Part shown: positions 44,758-52,728 of the stretch, one piece after another | Layout of the letters: every line of letters begins with the position of its first letter | Numbering within the stretch: the stretch's first letter is position 1 | Assembly (NCBI GenBank): GCA_034440235.1 | Contig: JAWXBR010000005.1 | Coordinates: 1 to 64,000 of the forward strand | Origin: JAWXBR01 sp034440235 | Lineage (GTDB): Bacteria > Bacteroidota > Ignavibacteria > Kapaibacteriales > Kapaibacteriaceae | Direction of reading: 5' to 3' | Length of the DNA stretch: 64,000 bases | Made by a program: the position numbers and the translations under genes | The notes under the pieces: generated by a model | Told to the model about the DNA's origin: nothing | Database searches by the model: none | Seen by the model: only the letters and a program-made list of their open reading frames with translations

Positions 44758-47046
44758 GCGTGTGTGACGCACGATAGAGAAGACAAATCCGAGTACCATT
44801 GTGATTACACCAAACCAGACAAGTGATATCCACGGTTTGATAGAAAAATCTACTGTGATCTGCTCACGTGGTGTTGTCAATGGCTTCGTGACATCTCTGA
44901 AAATAAACTCGCCTGTTGATTTTGTCGGATCGGCATTGTTACGCTGAATGTTCGAAAGTCCGATGCCAACGGTTGTACCAGGAATTGTGTCCCAGATGGG
45001 CTCGAACGACATGTTCGCACCCGCCTGCGAAATCTGCGTCACGATTTTGAATTCGGTTGAATCGTTCGCCATGAGGATGGCGCCCATGCGCATACGTCCG
45101 TCGGCTGCCGGACCTTCTTCCATGGGCATCGTAAAGCGGACGAGTGTGATGTGGGTCGTAGAATCGAGCGGTGTTGCTATGGTGCCACTTCGCTGCACCG
45201 TTGTTGCGTGAAAAATATCTTCAGTACCGGCAGAGTTTGGTGCGATGTATAAATCGTTTGCCACACCCCAACGGATACCAGGCTCCATGAATGGCGACTG
45301 ACGTTGATTGTAGTCGCTCCAGTACATCACTGGCGAAATGGTTGCTTCTGATCCGCCCCGCTCGACCTTGATATGGAATTTGTATTTCTCTCTGTCACCA
45401 AAGTGACGTTCGACCTGTTCGCTATTAACATAAGTTAGTGTCGACCCATCAACTGTCACTGGAACGCCTTGCGTAAGAACAACATGATGTTGTTCTGAAT
45501 AGCTTGCTGTTGCAATGATTCCAAACATGAGTAGTGCAATACCAGTGTGCGAGACGTATGCACCGGCCATCGAAGGCGATCGACGCATTATAGTCCAGCC
45601 CATCATCATGTTCACAACCAAGCCAAAGAACGCTGCTGCGGCTAGCACCAGAGCCCATGCGGTGGGGGTGCCCGGAATAAACAGCAGAGCTGCAAGTGGA
45701 ATGCTTATTAACGCAGCGTTACGCACGCGGCGTATGAACAATGCACGTGGCGTGTGACGCCATTGCATGATGAGTGACAAAGCGTTTACAACAAGAATAG
45801 CTGGCACCAGAATGATGTGCAGTTTGTTATAGAAGTCTGTTGCAAGAGCAATTTTGGGTTGCGCTAGCAATTCCATGATAACAGGCCATGATGTACCTAG
45901 TGTTACCATGAGTGCGCTCGCCATGATCAGGGATGCACCAATACCAAGCAAAAACTCGCGAGAGTCGGGCTTGAAGTTTTCCTTGTTGATGTTCATGTCC
46001 GAACGACGCATTAGAATCATCACGGCACCTATCGTCGCAAACGTAAGCATGAAGAGCAGCAGAATCCAGAATGCAAACTTGCCTGGGTCGACGAAGGAGT
46101 GAACGGACGTGTCGCCAAGGATGCCGCTACGTGTTAGGAACGTTGAGTATAAGACCATGATGAATGCAGTTACTGCAAGCACCATGTTCGTCTTTACAAG
46201 TCCATGCGTACGTTTCTGCACCATCATCGTGTGAACGAGTGCTACGGTAACCAACCACGGAATGAGCGATGAATTTTCAACGGGGTCCCAGCCCCAGAAA
46301 CCACCCCATCCGAGTGTTTCGTACGCCCAGAACCCGCCCAGCATGATGCCGAAGCCAAGTACAGCGGTTGCGAGCAGCGTCCATGGAAGTGCAATCGTAA
46401 TCCACCTGTGATAGTCGCGCCGCACGAGCCCTGCCATGGCAAACACGAAGCTGACGGACATTGCCGCAAAGCCTGTAAAGAGAATTGGCGGGTGGATGGT
46501 AATCCATCCGTTGTGCAGAAGAGGATTAAGCCCCTTACCATTGGGTGGCACATCTACAGCGGTAATGCCTTGTGCAGCAAATGACTCGTAATAGTAGGCA
46601 AACGGGTTTTTCGCAACGAGTAACAACGTAAGAAAGGTTAGAATTAGTCCGAAGAAGAACAGCGTGGGGGCTTCATACAGGTGTCGACGCGAATACGACA
46701 TCAATGCCGTTCCAAATACGGCTACCAGAAGCGTCCAGAGGAGGAATGAGCCTTCTTGTCCAGAGTAGAACGTTGCAATGAGCAGATGTAATGGCAGTTC
46801 GCGAGACGAGTAATTCCAAATGTAGGTGTAGTCGAAGCGATGCTGAATGATGAGAGCAACAAGCAGTGATACGGCGGCAATGAGTCCCAACGTCAGTGCT
46901 GTCATCAGCATGCGCGGAATCGGCAGACCCGTCCCAGGCGAGCCCAATGGCATGCCCTTCTGTTCGCGACGCATGGCCAGAAACGCCGTCAGCGTTAGCG
47001 CAACTGCGGTTCCGAACAATGCATGAATTAGTAGTTGTCCAATCAT
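44659..47046 (-). CDS. ccmF: cytochrome c maturation protein CcmF
   Basis: A 795-residue multi-spanning haem lyase component. The WWD haem-handling motif is WGGFWGWDPVENSSLIPWL, preceded by NGWITIHPPILFTGF with a conserved His. The protein ends with a periplasmic beta domain, a last helix and a short tail. CcmF attaches haem to apocytochrome c, normally with CcmH. Start ATG at 47046, seven bases after GGGAGG, which excludes the longer frame to 47181. It is the last gene of ccmC-D-E-E'-F. The tail is encoded across the 3' end of the opposite pseudouridine synthase gene. Confidence 0.94.
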   Translation of the reverse strand: MIGQLLIHALFGTAVALTLTAFLAMRREQKGMPLGSPGTGLPIPRMLMTALTLGLIAAVSLLVALIIQHRFDYTYIWNYSSRELPLHLLIATFYSGQEGSFLLWTLLVAVFGTALMSYSRRHLYEAPTLFFFGLILTFLTLLLVAKNPFAYYYESFAAQGITAVDVPPNGKGLNPLLHNGWITIHPPILFTGFAAMSVSFVFAMAGLVRRDYHRWITIALPWTLLATAVLGFGIMLGGFWAYETLGWGGFWGWDPVENSSLIPWLVTVALVHTMMVQKRTHGLVKTNMVLAVTAFIMVLYSTFLTRSGILGDTSVHSFVDPGKFAFWILLLFMLTFATIGAVMILMRRSDMNINKENFKPDSREFLLGIGASLIMASALMVTLGTSWPVIMELLAQPKIALATDFYNKLHIILVPAILVVNALSLIMQWRHTPRALFIRRVRNAALISIPLAALLFIPGTPTAWALVLAAAAFFGLVVNMMMGWTIMRRSPSMAGAYVSHTGIALLMFGIIATASYSEQHHVVLTQGVPVTVDGSTLTYVNSEQVERHFGDREKYKFHIKVERGGSEATISPVMYWSDYNQRQSPFMEPGIRWGVANDLYIAPNSAGTEDIFHATTVQRSGTIATPLDSTTHITLVRFTMPMEEGPAADGRMRMGAILMANDSTEFKIVTQISQAGANMSFEPIWDTIPGTTVGIGLSNIQRNNADPTKSTGEFIFRDVTKPLTTPREQITVDFSIKPWISLVWFGVITMVLGFVFSIVRHTRLAKQQPALSEVQLAPSADIKTVEHKVTDSNPQ

Positions 47047-47086
47047 GAAATAGCCTCCCTCATTTTTCCAACCGTGGTCATTGCAA

Positions 47087-47437
47087 TCATGGTTTGTATG
47101 CCTGCGTTGCATGAAAAAGCTGCACCGTACCAGCGTGTACGTGTCCAACAAACTTGACAGATGTGTTTGGTTCGAACGCAAATCCAGGAATAGCTCCGGT
47201 GTAACTCACCGGAAATTCCTTTTGCTCTTTATCCAGACAGAAAATGGTGTCAGGCTCAACGCGGGTAACAGTGGCAATCACGACTACTTTCGGTGCCATG
47301 TCCCCTTCCGCCGTTGTGGCCGCCTTCGATACCGCCTCAGCGAATGTTAGCTCGGCAGGAGTGCCATACTGTACCGCCAAATAAATGCCGAGAGGCACTA
47401 GAACAACAATCAGAACAATGATGAAGGTGCGGAGCAT
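47087..47437 (-). CDS. CcmE-like second protein lacking the haem-binding residue
   Basis: A 116-residue protein with one N-terminal membrane helix (MLRTFIIVLIVVLVPLGIYLAV) and a small beta domain that parallels CcmE: VVVIATVTRVEPDTIFCLD, then FVGHVHAGTVQLFHATQAY. At the site of the CcmE haem ligand it has no C/H-x3-Y. It begins within the stop codon of ccmE (TGATG), so the two are translated together. A duplicated, diverged CcmE is the best reading; it may stabilise CcmE or carry haem to CcmF. The homology call is by eye. Confidence 0.6.
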   Translation of the reverse strand: MLRTFIIVLIVVLVPLGIYLAVQYGTPAELTFAEAVSKAATTAEGDMAPKVVVIATVTRVEPDTIFCLDKEQKEFPVSYTGAIPGFAFEPNTSVKFVGHVHAGTVQLFHATQAYKP

Positions 47438-47826
47438 CAGGACTTTACTTCGGTGGTTACAGGTGCGCCTTCGTACTTCGATGGACACTTCGTAAGAATG
47501 TGTGTTGCTTTGAAGGTTGAGCCTTCCATGCGTCCACGCACAACAATACTTGTTGCGATTTCAAAATTATTGGGTTTAGCGCCGTTCAGCTCGACAAAAA
47601 CACGTTTACCTTTTTCGTCATTCATGTGGAACGTAAAGAGATTGCCGCTCTCATCATACTTGCTGCCTTCTTCCTTCACCCACGTGCCTACAACCTGAAC
47701 AGTCTTGCCAAGCTTTTCTGCACGTGCAACATCTGCGTATTCAATTGAACTTTCACCAAGGGCAAACCATGCCACAGCGGCAAGTGCAACAATCACGATT
47801 CCGGCGATAACATAACGTTTTTGCAT
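47437..47826 (-). CDS. ccmE: cytochrome c maturation haem chaperone, Cys-type CcmE
   Basis: A 129-residue membrane-anchored OB-fold protein (helix at about 6-24). The C-terminal segment ATHILTKCPSKYEG places Cys114 and Tyr118 in a C-x3-Y motif where E. coli CcmE has H-x3-Y. Cys-type CcmE is known from Desulfovibrio and archaea, in Ccm systems lacking CcmG and CcmH. Here too the cluster has no ccmG or ccmH. The protein receives haem from CcmC and passes it to CcmF in the periplasm. It lies 8 bp after ccmD. Confidence 0.9.
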   Translation of the reverse strand: MQKRYVIAGIVIVALAAVAWFALGESSIEYADVARAEKLGKTVQVVGTWVKEEGSKYDESGNLFTFHMNDEKGKRVFVELNGAKPNNFEIATSIVVRGRMEGSTFKATHILTKCPSKYEGAPVTTEVKS

Positions 47827-47834
47827 AGGGTATC

Positions 47835-47975
47835 TCAGTGTGTGTTCTTCATTCGACGTTCGAGACGAGCCAGACGTGCATCAACACGTGCGAGATACAC
47901 GGCAATGCCTACCCAAATAATGAGCGCAGCCGTTAACACGACATACACTGGCTGATTAGTCAACAATTCATTCAT
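47835..47975 (-). CDS. ccmD: CcmD-like small membrane protein
   Basis: A 46-residue frame with one membrane helix (VYVVLTAALIIWVGIAVYLA) followed by a charged tail (RVDARLARLERRMK), the usual shape of CcmD. Its ATG overlaps the ccmC stop as ATGA, and ccmE follows after 8 bp, the standard C-D-E order. CcmD helps CcmE leave the CcmABC complex. Confidence 0.8.
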   Translation of the reverse strand: MNELLTNQPVYVVLTAALIIWVGIAVYLARVDARLARLERRMKNTH

Positions 47976-49084
47976 GATTTCTCCGGATTCACAGAAGATT
48001 CACGCACCGAATTCACCGTAGGATCTTGCACCACATTCATGCTCCGTTCAAGCGTTAGGGTACGATAGCGCAGATTCATCAGCCAGAAAAACACCAGCGT
48101 GAATGAGAACAGCGACAACAAAAAGACCAGTTGTTTTGTGAGGTTGATGGCGTCTGACTTCGTACTAAGCAGCGGACCAATACTTGTGTCGTCTGAGCTA
48201 CCTGGATGCAAGCCAGGCGCGAGGCGTGGCAGAATGAAAATCAAAAATGGTACGGTTACAAACGCGATGATTGAATACACACTGCTCAAGCGCGCCTTCA
48301 AATGCTCGTCGTTCATTGCAGATCGCAACACGAAGTACGCCGCATAAACAAGCAGCAGCAGAAAAATCGTCGTTTGCCGTGGGTCCCAGTTCCAATACTC
48401 ACCCCAGTTGAACTTCGCCCACACTGCCCCGCTAAGCGTCGCAAGAATTGTGAATAGCGTACCAACACTTGCAGCCGAGGCCGACATAGCATCATCAGCC
48501 AGCGAGCGATTGCGCAGATACTTAATGCCAAAAACCATTGCTATCAGGTAAGCGATAAACGCAATCCATGCCATTGGTACATGGAAAAAGATGATACGCG
48601 CACGCTCCTCTAGTCCCATGATATACGGCAGTGTAATCAGCGGGTTCACCGCGACGATTTCTTGATCGTCTACACGAACAACCTGGTCAGATCTACTACT
48701 ACGAACATTGACAATGATCGACATACCCAGATGACTTCTAAGCACCTGCTCAAATTGCGGTGATTCTAGGCTGTATGCGTGCATTCCAGGATTGCGCGCG
48801 TCTACCAATACAAGCTCGTCAGAGCCATTTTGAATCTGATGATAGTCTTTGAGCTGCATTGGCACGCAGTAAAACGGCACCACCTTCGTGCTGTCCGCTC
48901 GCGTTGCAATAATGACATCTGCAAGCGTCCCTCCGATTGGAGGCAAGAGTGCCAGAACTACTGTAGCCGTCACACAAAAAATGGCGAACCATCGCCACCA
49001 AAGAGGTTTGCGTTCACGCAGTGATGGCCAGAAACCAAACGCTACTCCGAGTACGGCTACTCCGAGCATTAATGCATACTTCAT
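47972..49084 (-). CDS. ccmC: cytochrome c maturation protein CcmC with N-terminal extension
   Basis: About 370 residues. The C-terminal half is CcmC: FFHVPMAWIAF with the first haem-ligand His, the WWD motif WGEYWNWDPRQTT, and a second His in PGLHPGSS. The N-terminal part of roughly 160 residues carries two helices and a periplasmic-looking segment (YCVPMQLKDYHQIQNGSDEL), absent from ordinary 220-250 residue CcmC. CcmC loads haem onto CcmE. Start ATG at 49084 was preferred over a TTG nine bases earlier. No ccmA or ccmB precedes it. Confidence 0.88.
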   Translation of the reverse strand: MKYALMLGVAVLGVAFGFWPSLRERKPLWWRWFAIFCVTATVVLALLPPIGGTLADVIIATRADSTKVVPFYCVPMQLKDYHQIQNGSDELVLVDARNPGMHAYSLESPQFEQVLRSHLGMSIIVNVRSSRSDQVVRVDDQEIVAVNPLITLPYIMGLEERARIIFFHVPMAWIAFIAYLIAMVFGIKYLRNRSLADDAMSASAASVGTLFTILATLSGAVWAKFNWGEYWNWDPRQTTIFLLLLVYAAYFVLRSAMNDEHLKARLSSVYSIIAFVTVPFLIFILPRLAPGLHPGSSDDTSIGPLLSTKSDAINLTKQLVFLLSLFSFTLVFFWLMNLRYRTLTLERSMNVVQDPTVNSVRESSVNPEKS

Positions 49085-49137
49085 AGGCGGCAAAGTTACG
49101 GCTTACGGCGCTTTATAGGGTTGAACGGCGCTTCGAC

Positions 49138-49578
49138 TTACGACCTGCGGCGTTTTGTGAGGGTGAGTGTGTTAACTCTATCCCCAACTGCAGCGGGTTT
49201 GTACGTTATCGTGTCCATGACGCGTGTCATGAGCAGGATTCCTAAGCCCCCTCGCCTACGATCGATAAAATACTGTCGCATGTCAGGTGATTCTGCCGAT
49301 GCGGGGTCGAATGCGTCGGCGGTATCACATATTTCGACCTGGACTTCGTCGTCGTCGACAGAAAGCGTAATGGAAATCTTCTTGGTATCGTCGCCGCGAT
49401 AGGCATGACGAATGAGATTCGACACGGCCTCATCGACTGCTAACACAATTCCATTCTCTTCGAACTCGTTGAAGTCTAGCATGCCTATATGTTGCAGTAT
49501 GTACGAGCGTACGGTCTGCAAATACAGCGTTGAAGCCGGAATGGTAAGGGGCTCTATGTGCTCGTCTGCCATCGTCAT
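49138..49578 (-). CDS. anti-sigma-type serine kinase (RsbW-like HATPase)
   Basis: A 146-residue GHKL ATPase. The N box DEAVSNLIRHAYRG, the ICDTADAFDP segment and the G-rich RRRGGLGILLM mark the family of RsbW/SpoIIAB-type partner-switch kinases. It would phosphorylate the STAS protein encoded just upstream. It overlaps that gene by ATGA and ends the three-gene switch module. The downstream target is not visible; a sigma factor or a signalling protein is possible. Confidence 0.88.
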   Translation of the reverse strand: MTMADEHIEPLTIPASTLYLQTVRSYILQHIGMLDFNEFEENGIVLAVDEAVSNLIRHAYRGDDTKKISITLSVDDDEVQVEICDTADAFDPASAESPDMRQYFIDRRRGGLGILLMTRVMDTITYKPAAVGDRVNTLTLTKRRRS

Positions 49579-49934
49579 GTTGTAGTGGGGAAGGCTGCGT
49601 GGGCAAGAGCTACGGTTTGGTGAATTTCAAACAAGGCCGGGAAGCCAAGAAGATCAAATACTGTAAACACTTTTGGTTTCATGGCTGCGAGCTTGATGTC
49701 ACCGCGATCGGCACGTACTTCCTCGATGAATACCATAAACACACCAAGTCCGGCACTACTGATGTATTCCAATTCTTCGAAATCCACAACAATGCGATTG
49801 CACCCTTGTGTTATCACGCCTTGCATGGTTTCCTCTAAAAGTGTTGCCGTATGCGCATCTAGGTATCCCATCAACCGCACTACGCAGCAACCGTTGGATA
49901 GTGGCTCTGAGGTCACAGTGAAGTTCTTGTTCAT
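49575..49934 (-). CDS. STAS-domain anti-sigma antagonist (RsbV-like)
   Basis: A 119-residue STAS protein with the phosphorylatable Ser region VDFEELEYISSAGLGVF. In partner-switch systems the unphosphorylated form captures the HATPase kinase. It sits between the phosphatase and kinase genes with ATGA overlaps on both sides, which fits a co-translated switch. Confidence 0.92.
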   Translation of the reverse strand: MNKNFTVTSEPLSNGCCVVRLMGYLDAHTATLLEETMQGVITQGCNRIVVDFEELEYISSAGLGVFMVFIEEVRADRGDIKLAAMKPKVFTVFDLLGFPALFEIHQTVALAHAAFPTTT

Positions 49935-52042
49935 GCATTTGCTCCGCGTACAATTAACGCAACAATGGTTATGTCGTCGTGTGGTTCACTTCCCGCATGT
50001 TCTTCGAGCAACGCCATGGTGCTGACGACAACTTCATTTGCAGTGGTGGGTTTAAGTGCTTCAAGCATGTCCATGATGGGCGCCAGTCCTATCTCAACAA
50101 GGTTTGCATCGCGTCGTTCAGTTACGCCATCTGTCGTTAGAAGACAGATGTCCCCCGCTTCGACTGCTATCACAACTTCTTCTAAGGCAGCATCGAACAC
50201 TTCTGGTGACACGATGCCAATGGCAAAGCCTCCGGGTGTAATCACGAATGTCTTGTCACCTCGCCGCAGTATCGTTGGCGTATGCCCTGCCCGAGCTAGA
50301 CGCAGCGAGCGACAGGTTGCATCAAATTCAACACATGCCATCGTGATGTACGTGTGACGTTCCATCGAGCCGTGCAAGGTTGTGTTAACACGGCGCAAAA
50401 GGTCGGCTGGACCCAGTGCCGAACGCATTTCTGCTAGTACAACGCCCTTTAGTGTAGCCATGTAGAGTGCAGCAGGTACACCCTTGCCCGATACGTCAGC
50501 AATAATGGCTCCATGACTTCCACTCGAAAAACAGACGTAATCGTAATAGTCGCCACCTACATCATGTGCGGGTATTGTTACAGAATCGATGTCAAACGAT
50601 TCTGTTGAGGGGGCGTTTCGAGGGAGCAGCGACGATTGAATGGAACGAGCGACTTCGACCTCTTTTTGCAGACGTTCGGTAGCAAGGGCGGCCTCGAGTA
50701 GTTTCGCCTGTTCGAGCGCGACACTAATGGTGTCACCAAATGCTGTGAGTAAGCGCATGTCGTCAGATTCAAAGCCGAACTCGACCGTACTAAACATCAC
50801 AAGTGTACCGGTACGCTCTGTTGTCTTTTGACGTTTATTCTCTCTAAGTAACGGAATGGCAACAAATGACTGCAAGCCAACCGATCGTCCGTACGCAGGT
50901 AGAGCATCTTCGACAGAGTCTACTAAGATTGGCTTCGCTGACTGAGTGAGCATTCGATGCAGGGCTTCGTTGGCATGCAGAGAACGAACCCAATCTTCAT
51001 GCACCATCTGTGCGGCGATAACGTGAAGTCCGTCCTCGTCATACAACTCACACCACGCACCATGAGCATGACAAACACGCATTGCGTGCCCTGTTACCGA
51101 CTTCAGTAAATCTTCTACGGTTGCCGTGCCTGTCATCAGACGAGTAAGCCCTGCTAACGATTCCACTTCGTCCGAGCGTCTGTCAACAATGCCACTATTG
51201 GGTAGCGATCCTATGATGGCAATGAACAGCCGTACAAAAAACACAAAGCCAAACATGTTGATGATTGCTGGCACTGCAGCACCGCTGTGAACAAACAGAT
51301 CCGTCGATGCTGTGATGTAGTCTTCAGAACCAAATGAAGGCGTGAGAGCAAATACTATTGACGCAAAGGCACCACAGACCGAAAGCCACAGTAAACGAAT
51401 TTTTCTATCAAATGAAATAGACGAGAGCCAGTTGAGCCGACGCATATTCATCAGCATCAAAACGACTCCGGCTATCGACAGTAGAAACGCCAGTATTGCA
51501 AATCCAGCCCATAACGCGTCGACAATCGTGCAGCCCCAAATTCCAATAACAACGGCCACTTGCATATACAGCAGTATGTGTGTACGCATATGCCTGCGTG
51601 AGAGAAGCATATGCGCAATAAAGCCTGCCAATACCAATGAGATAATAAATGTGCCTATGGCAACGAGATTCGAGGTAATAACGCCAACTACGTTAATCGG
51701 ACGTCCACCATCGATACCCGCGGGAACGAGTGCCGAAACAAATAACAGTGCAAGTGCAGACACAGCGTAGAAAGCAACCGACCCAGCCACGGAGTCATAC
51801 GAGACTTCGTGATGTTTGCGTTCAGCATAGATGTAAAAAATTGTGCCGGCTATACATACGAGAATTAAATCACTAACAATGTTTAGTAACACGTCTACAA
51901 GCATGTTGTTCGATGATTCGGAGTACCAGACTACACTCCAAAGTGCCTGCAAGACTATGCGCACAACAATGAGAGCAATGCCCGCTACAAGCAGTACCGT
52001 ACGCACGTTTTTTGACGTTAGCGGATCTCTCACGGTATTCAC
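49931..52042 (-). CDS. membrane PP2C (SpoIIE-type) phosphatase with GAF domain
   Basis: A 703-residue sensor phosphatase. About eight membrane helices (15-285), a GAF-like domain (about 295-460: TATVEDLLKSVTGHAM ... LLTAFGDTISVALEQAKLLE), then a PP2C domain with metal motifs VGGDYYDYV, IIADVSGKGVPAAL, LLTTDGVTER and EPHDDITIV. It should dephosphorylate the STAS protein in response to a membrane or small-molecule signal. Start GTG at 52042. First gene of the switch module; overlaps the STAS gene by ATGA. Confidence 0.92.
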   Translation of the reverse strand: MNTVRDPLTSKNVRTVLLVAGIALIVVRIVLQALWSVVWYSESSNNMLVDVLLNIVSDLILVCIAGTIFYIYAERKHHEVSYDSVAGSVAFYAVSALALLFVSALVPAGIDGGRPINVVGVITSNLVAIGTFIISLVLAGFIAHMLLSRRHMRTHILLYMQVAVVIGIWGCTIVDALWAGFAILAFLLSIAGVVLMLMNMRRLNWLSSISFDRKIRLLWLSVCGAFASIVFALTPSFGSEDYITASTDLFVHSGAAVPAIINMFGFVFFVRLFIAIIGSLPNSGIVDRRSDEVESLAGLTRLMTGTATVEDLLKSVTGHAMRVCHAHGAWCELYDEDGLHVIAAQMVHEDWVRSLHANEALHRMLTQSAKPILVDSVEDALPAYGRSVGLQSFVAIPLLRENKRQKTTERTGTLVMFSTVEFGFESDDMRLLTAFGDTISVALEQAKLLEAALATERLQKEVEVARSIQSSLLPRNAPSTESFDIDSVTIPAHDVGGDYYDYVCFSSGSHGAIIADVSGKGVPAALYMATLKGVVLAEMRSALGPADLLRRVNTTLHGSMERHTYITMACVEFDATCRSLRLARAGHTPTILRRGDKTFVITPGGFAIGIVSPEVFDAALEEVVIAVEAGDICLLTTDGVTERRDANLVEIGLAPIMDMLEALKPTTANEVVVSTMALLEEHAGSEPHDDITIVALIVRGANA

Positions 52043-52086
52043 ACTAATCCCTGCCTGTGTTAAAAGCGTGTGCCACGTACGACTTC

Positions 52087-52575
52087 CTATGGCTGGGGTT
52101 GCAGAAATTCAACGCCACTAGTAGTCATCAACGGCCACCGTTGGTCGCCAGTGAGCTGGCGAACAGACCCTTCGGAAAGGCCTATCGACGGACCAATTGC
52201 TTTCGCGACTTCTTCTGACACAATCTCTTCATGAACGATACCTGTTACCAGCACATCGCCTGAAGCCTTGAGTCCTACTCGAAATGCCTCGTCCTTAAAA
52301 GTCATACGCATTGTTCGCTGTCCGTCAGTGATCGTCATCCAACATCCTTCGTCCTGACACACCGATTTTATGGTTCCTTTTACCGTCACAACACGATCAT
52401 AGGATGAAGCCTCTAGTGCTTGTGATACTGTAATGACAGATTTGTTGGTATCTGGCCTTTCACCAACTATCGTGTTTTTTCTACACGACGTGAACGCCAA
52501 CACGAATAGTAAAGCACTGGTTATGCATACTGTGCGGATGGTTGCAGACTGCTTACGATTGCGTAGTCGACTCAC
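52087..52575 (-). CDS. DUF4920-like lipoprotein
   Basis: A 162-residue exported lipoprotein: signal with lipobox-like LAFTSC, then a beta domain (VVTVKGTIKSVCQDEGCWMTI ... MTFKDEAFRV) seen in DUF4920 proteins, with a CQDEGC pair that could bind metal. GTG start at 52575, six bases after GGGAG; longer frames would run into the tRNA gene. The tRNA terminator lies just upstream, so it may have its own promoter downstream of that hairpin or depend on readthrough. Function unknown. Confidence 0.72.
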   Translation of the reverse strand: MSRLRNRKQSATIRTVCITSALLFVLAFTSCRKNTIVGERPDTNKSVITVSQALEASSYDRVVTVKGTIKSVCQDEGCWMTITDGQRTMRMTFKDEAFRVGLKASGDVLVTGIVHEEIVSEEVAKAIGPSIGLSEGSVRQLTGDQRWPLMTTSGVEFLQPQP

Positions 52576-52586
52576 AAGTATCTCCC

Positions 52587-52619
52587 AAATAAAAAACCCC
52601 TTGTATTGAGGCAAGGGGC
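52587..52619 (-). terminator. Rho-independent terminator of tRNA-Thr
   Basis: On the minus strand CCCCTTG is followed by an 8-base loop, CAAGGGG and then TTTTTTATTT. It begins eight bases after the tRNA 3' end. Confidence 0.9.
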
Positions 52620-52626
52620 TAAGAAC

Positions 52627-52702
52627 TGGAGCCAATTGCCGGACTTGAACCGGCGACCTGCTCATTACGAATGAGCTGCTCTACCAGCTGAGCTAAATTG
52701 GC
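52627..52702 (-). tRNA. tRNA-Thr (CGT anticodon)
   Basis: A full 76-base cloverleaf with encoded CCA. Acceptor arm GCCAATT pairs with AATTGGC, D arm GCTC/GAGC, anticodon stem GCTCA/TGAGC with loop TTCGTAA (anticodon CGT, codon ACG), and T arm GCCGG/CCGGC with loop TTCAAGT. Confidence 0.97.
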
Positions 52703-52719
52703 GTACAAGAGCAGAACTT

Positions 52720-52727
52720 CAAATATA
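52720..52727 (-). promoter_or_regulatory. possible -7 promoter element of tRNA-Thr
   Basis: TATATTTG on the minus strand fits the TAnnTTTG element of Bacteroidota promoters and lies 17 bases before the tRNA 5' end. No clear upstream element was found. Confidence 0.4.
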
Positions 52728-52728
52728 C

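Noticed and set aside
52576..52665. Extended start of the lipoprotein gene into the tRNA
   Set aside because: The added residues are the translation of the tRNA 3' half and its terminator; GTG at 52575 has a proper ribosome binding site.
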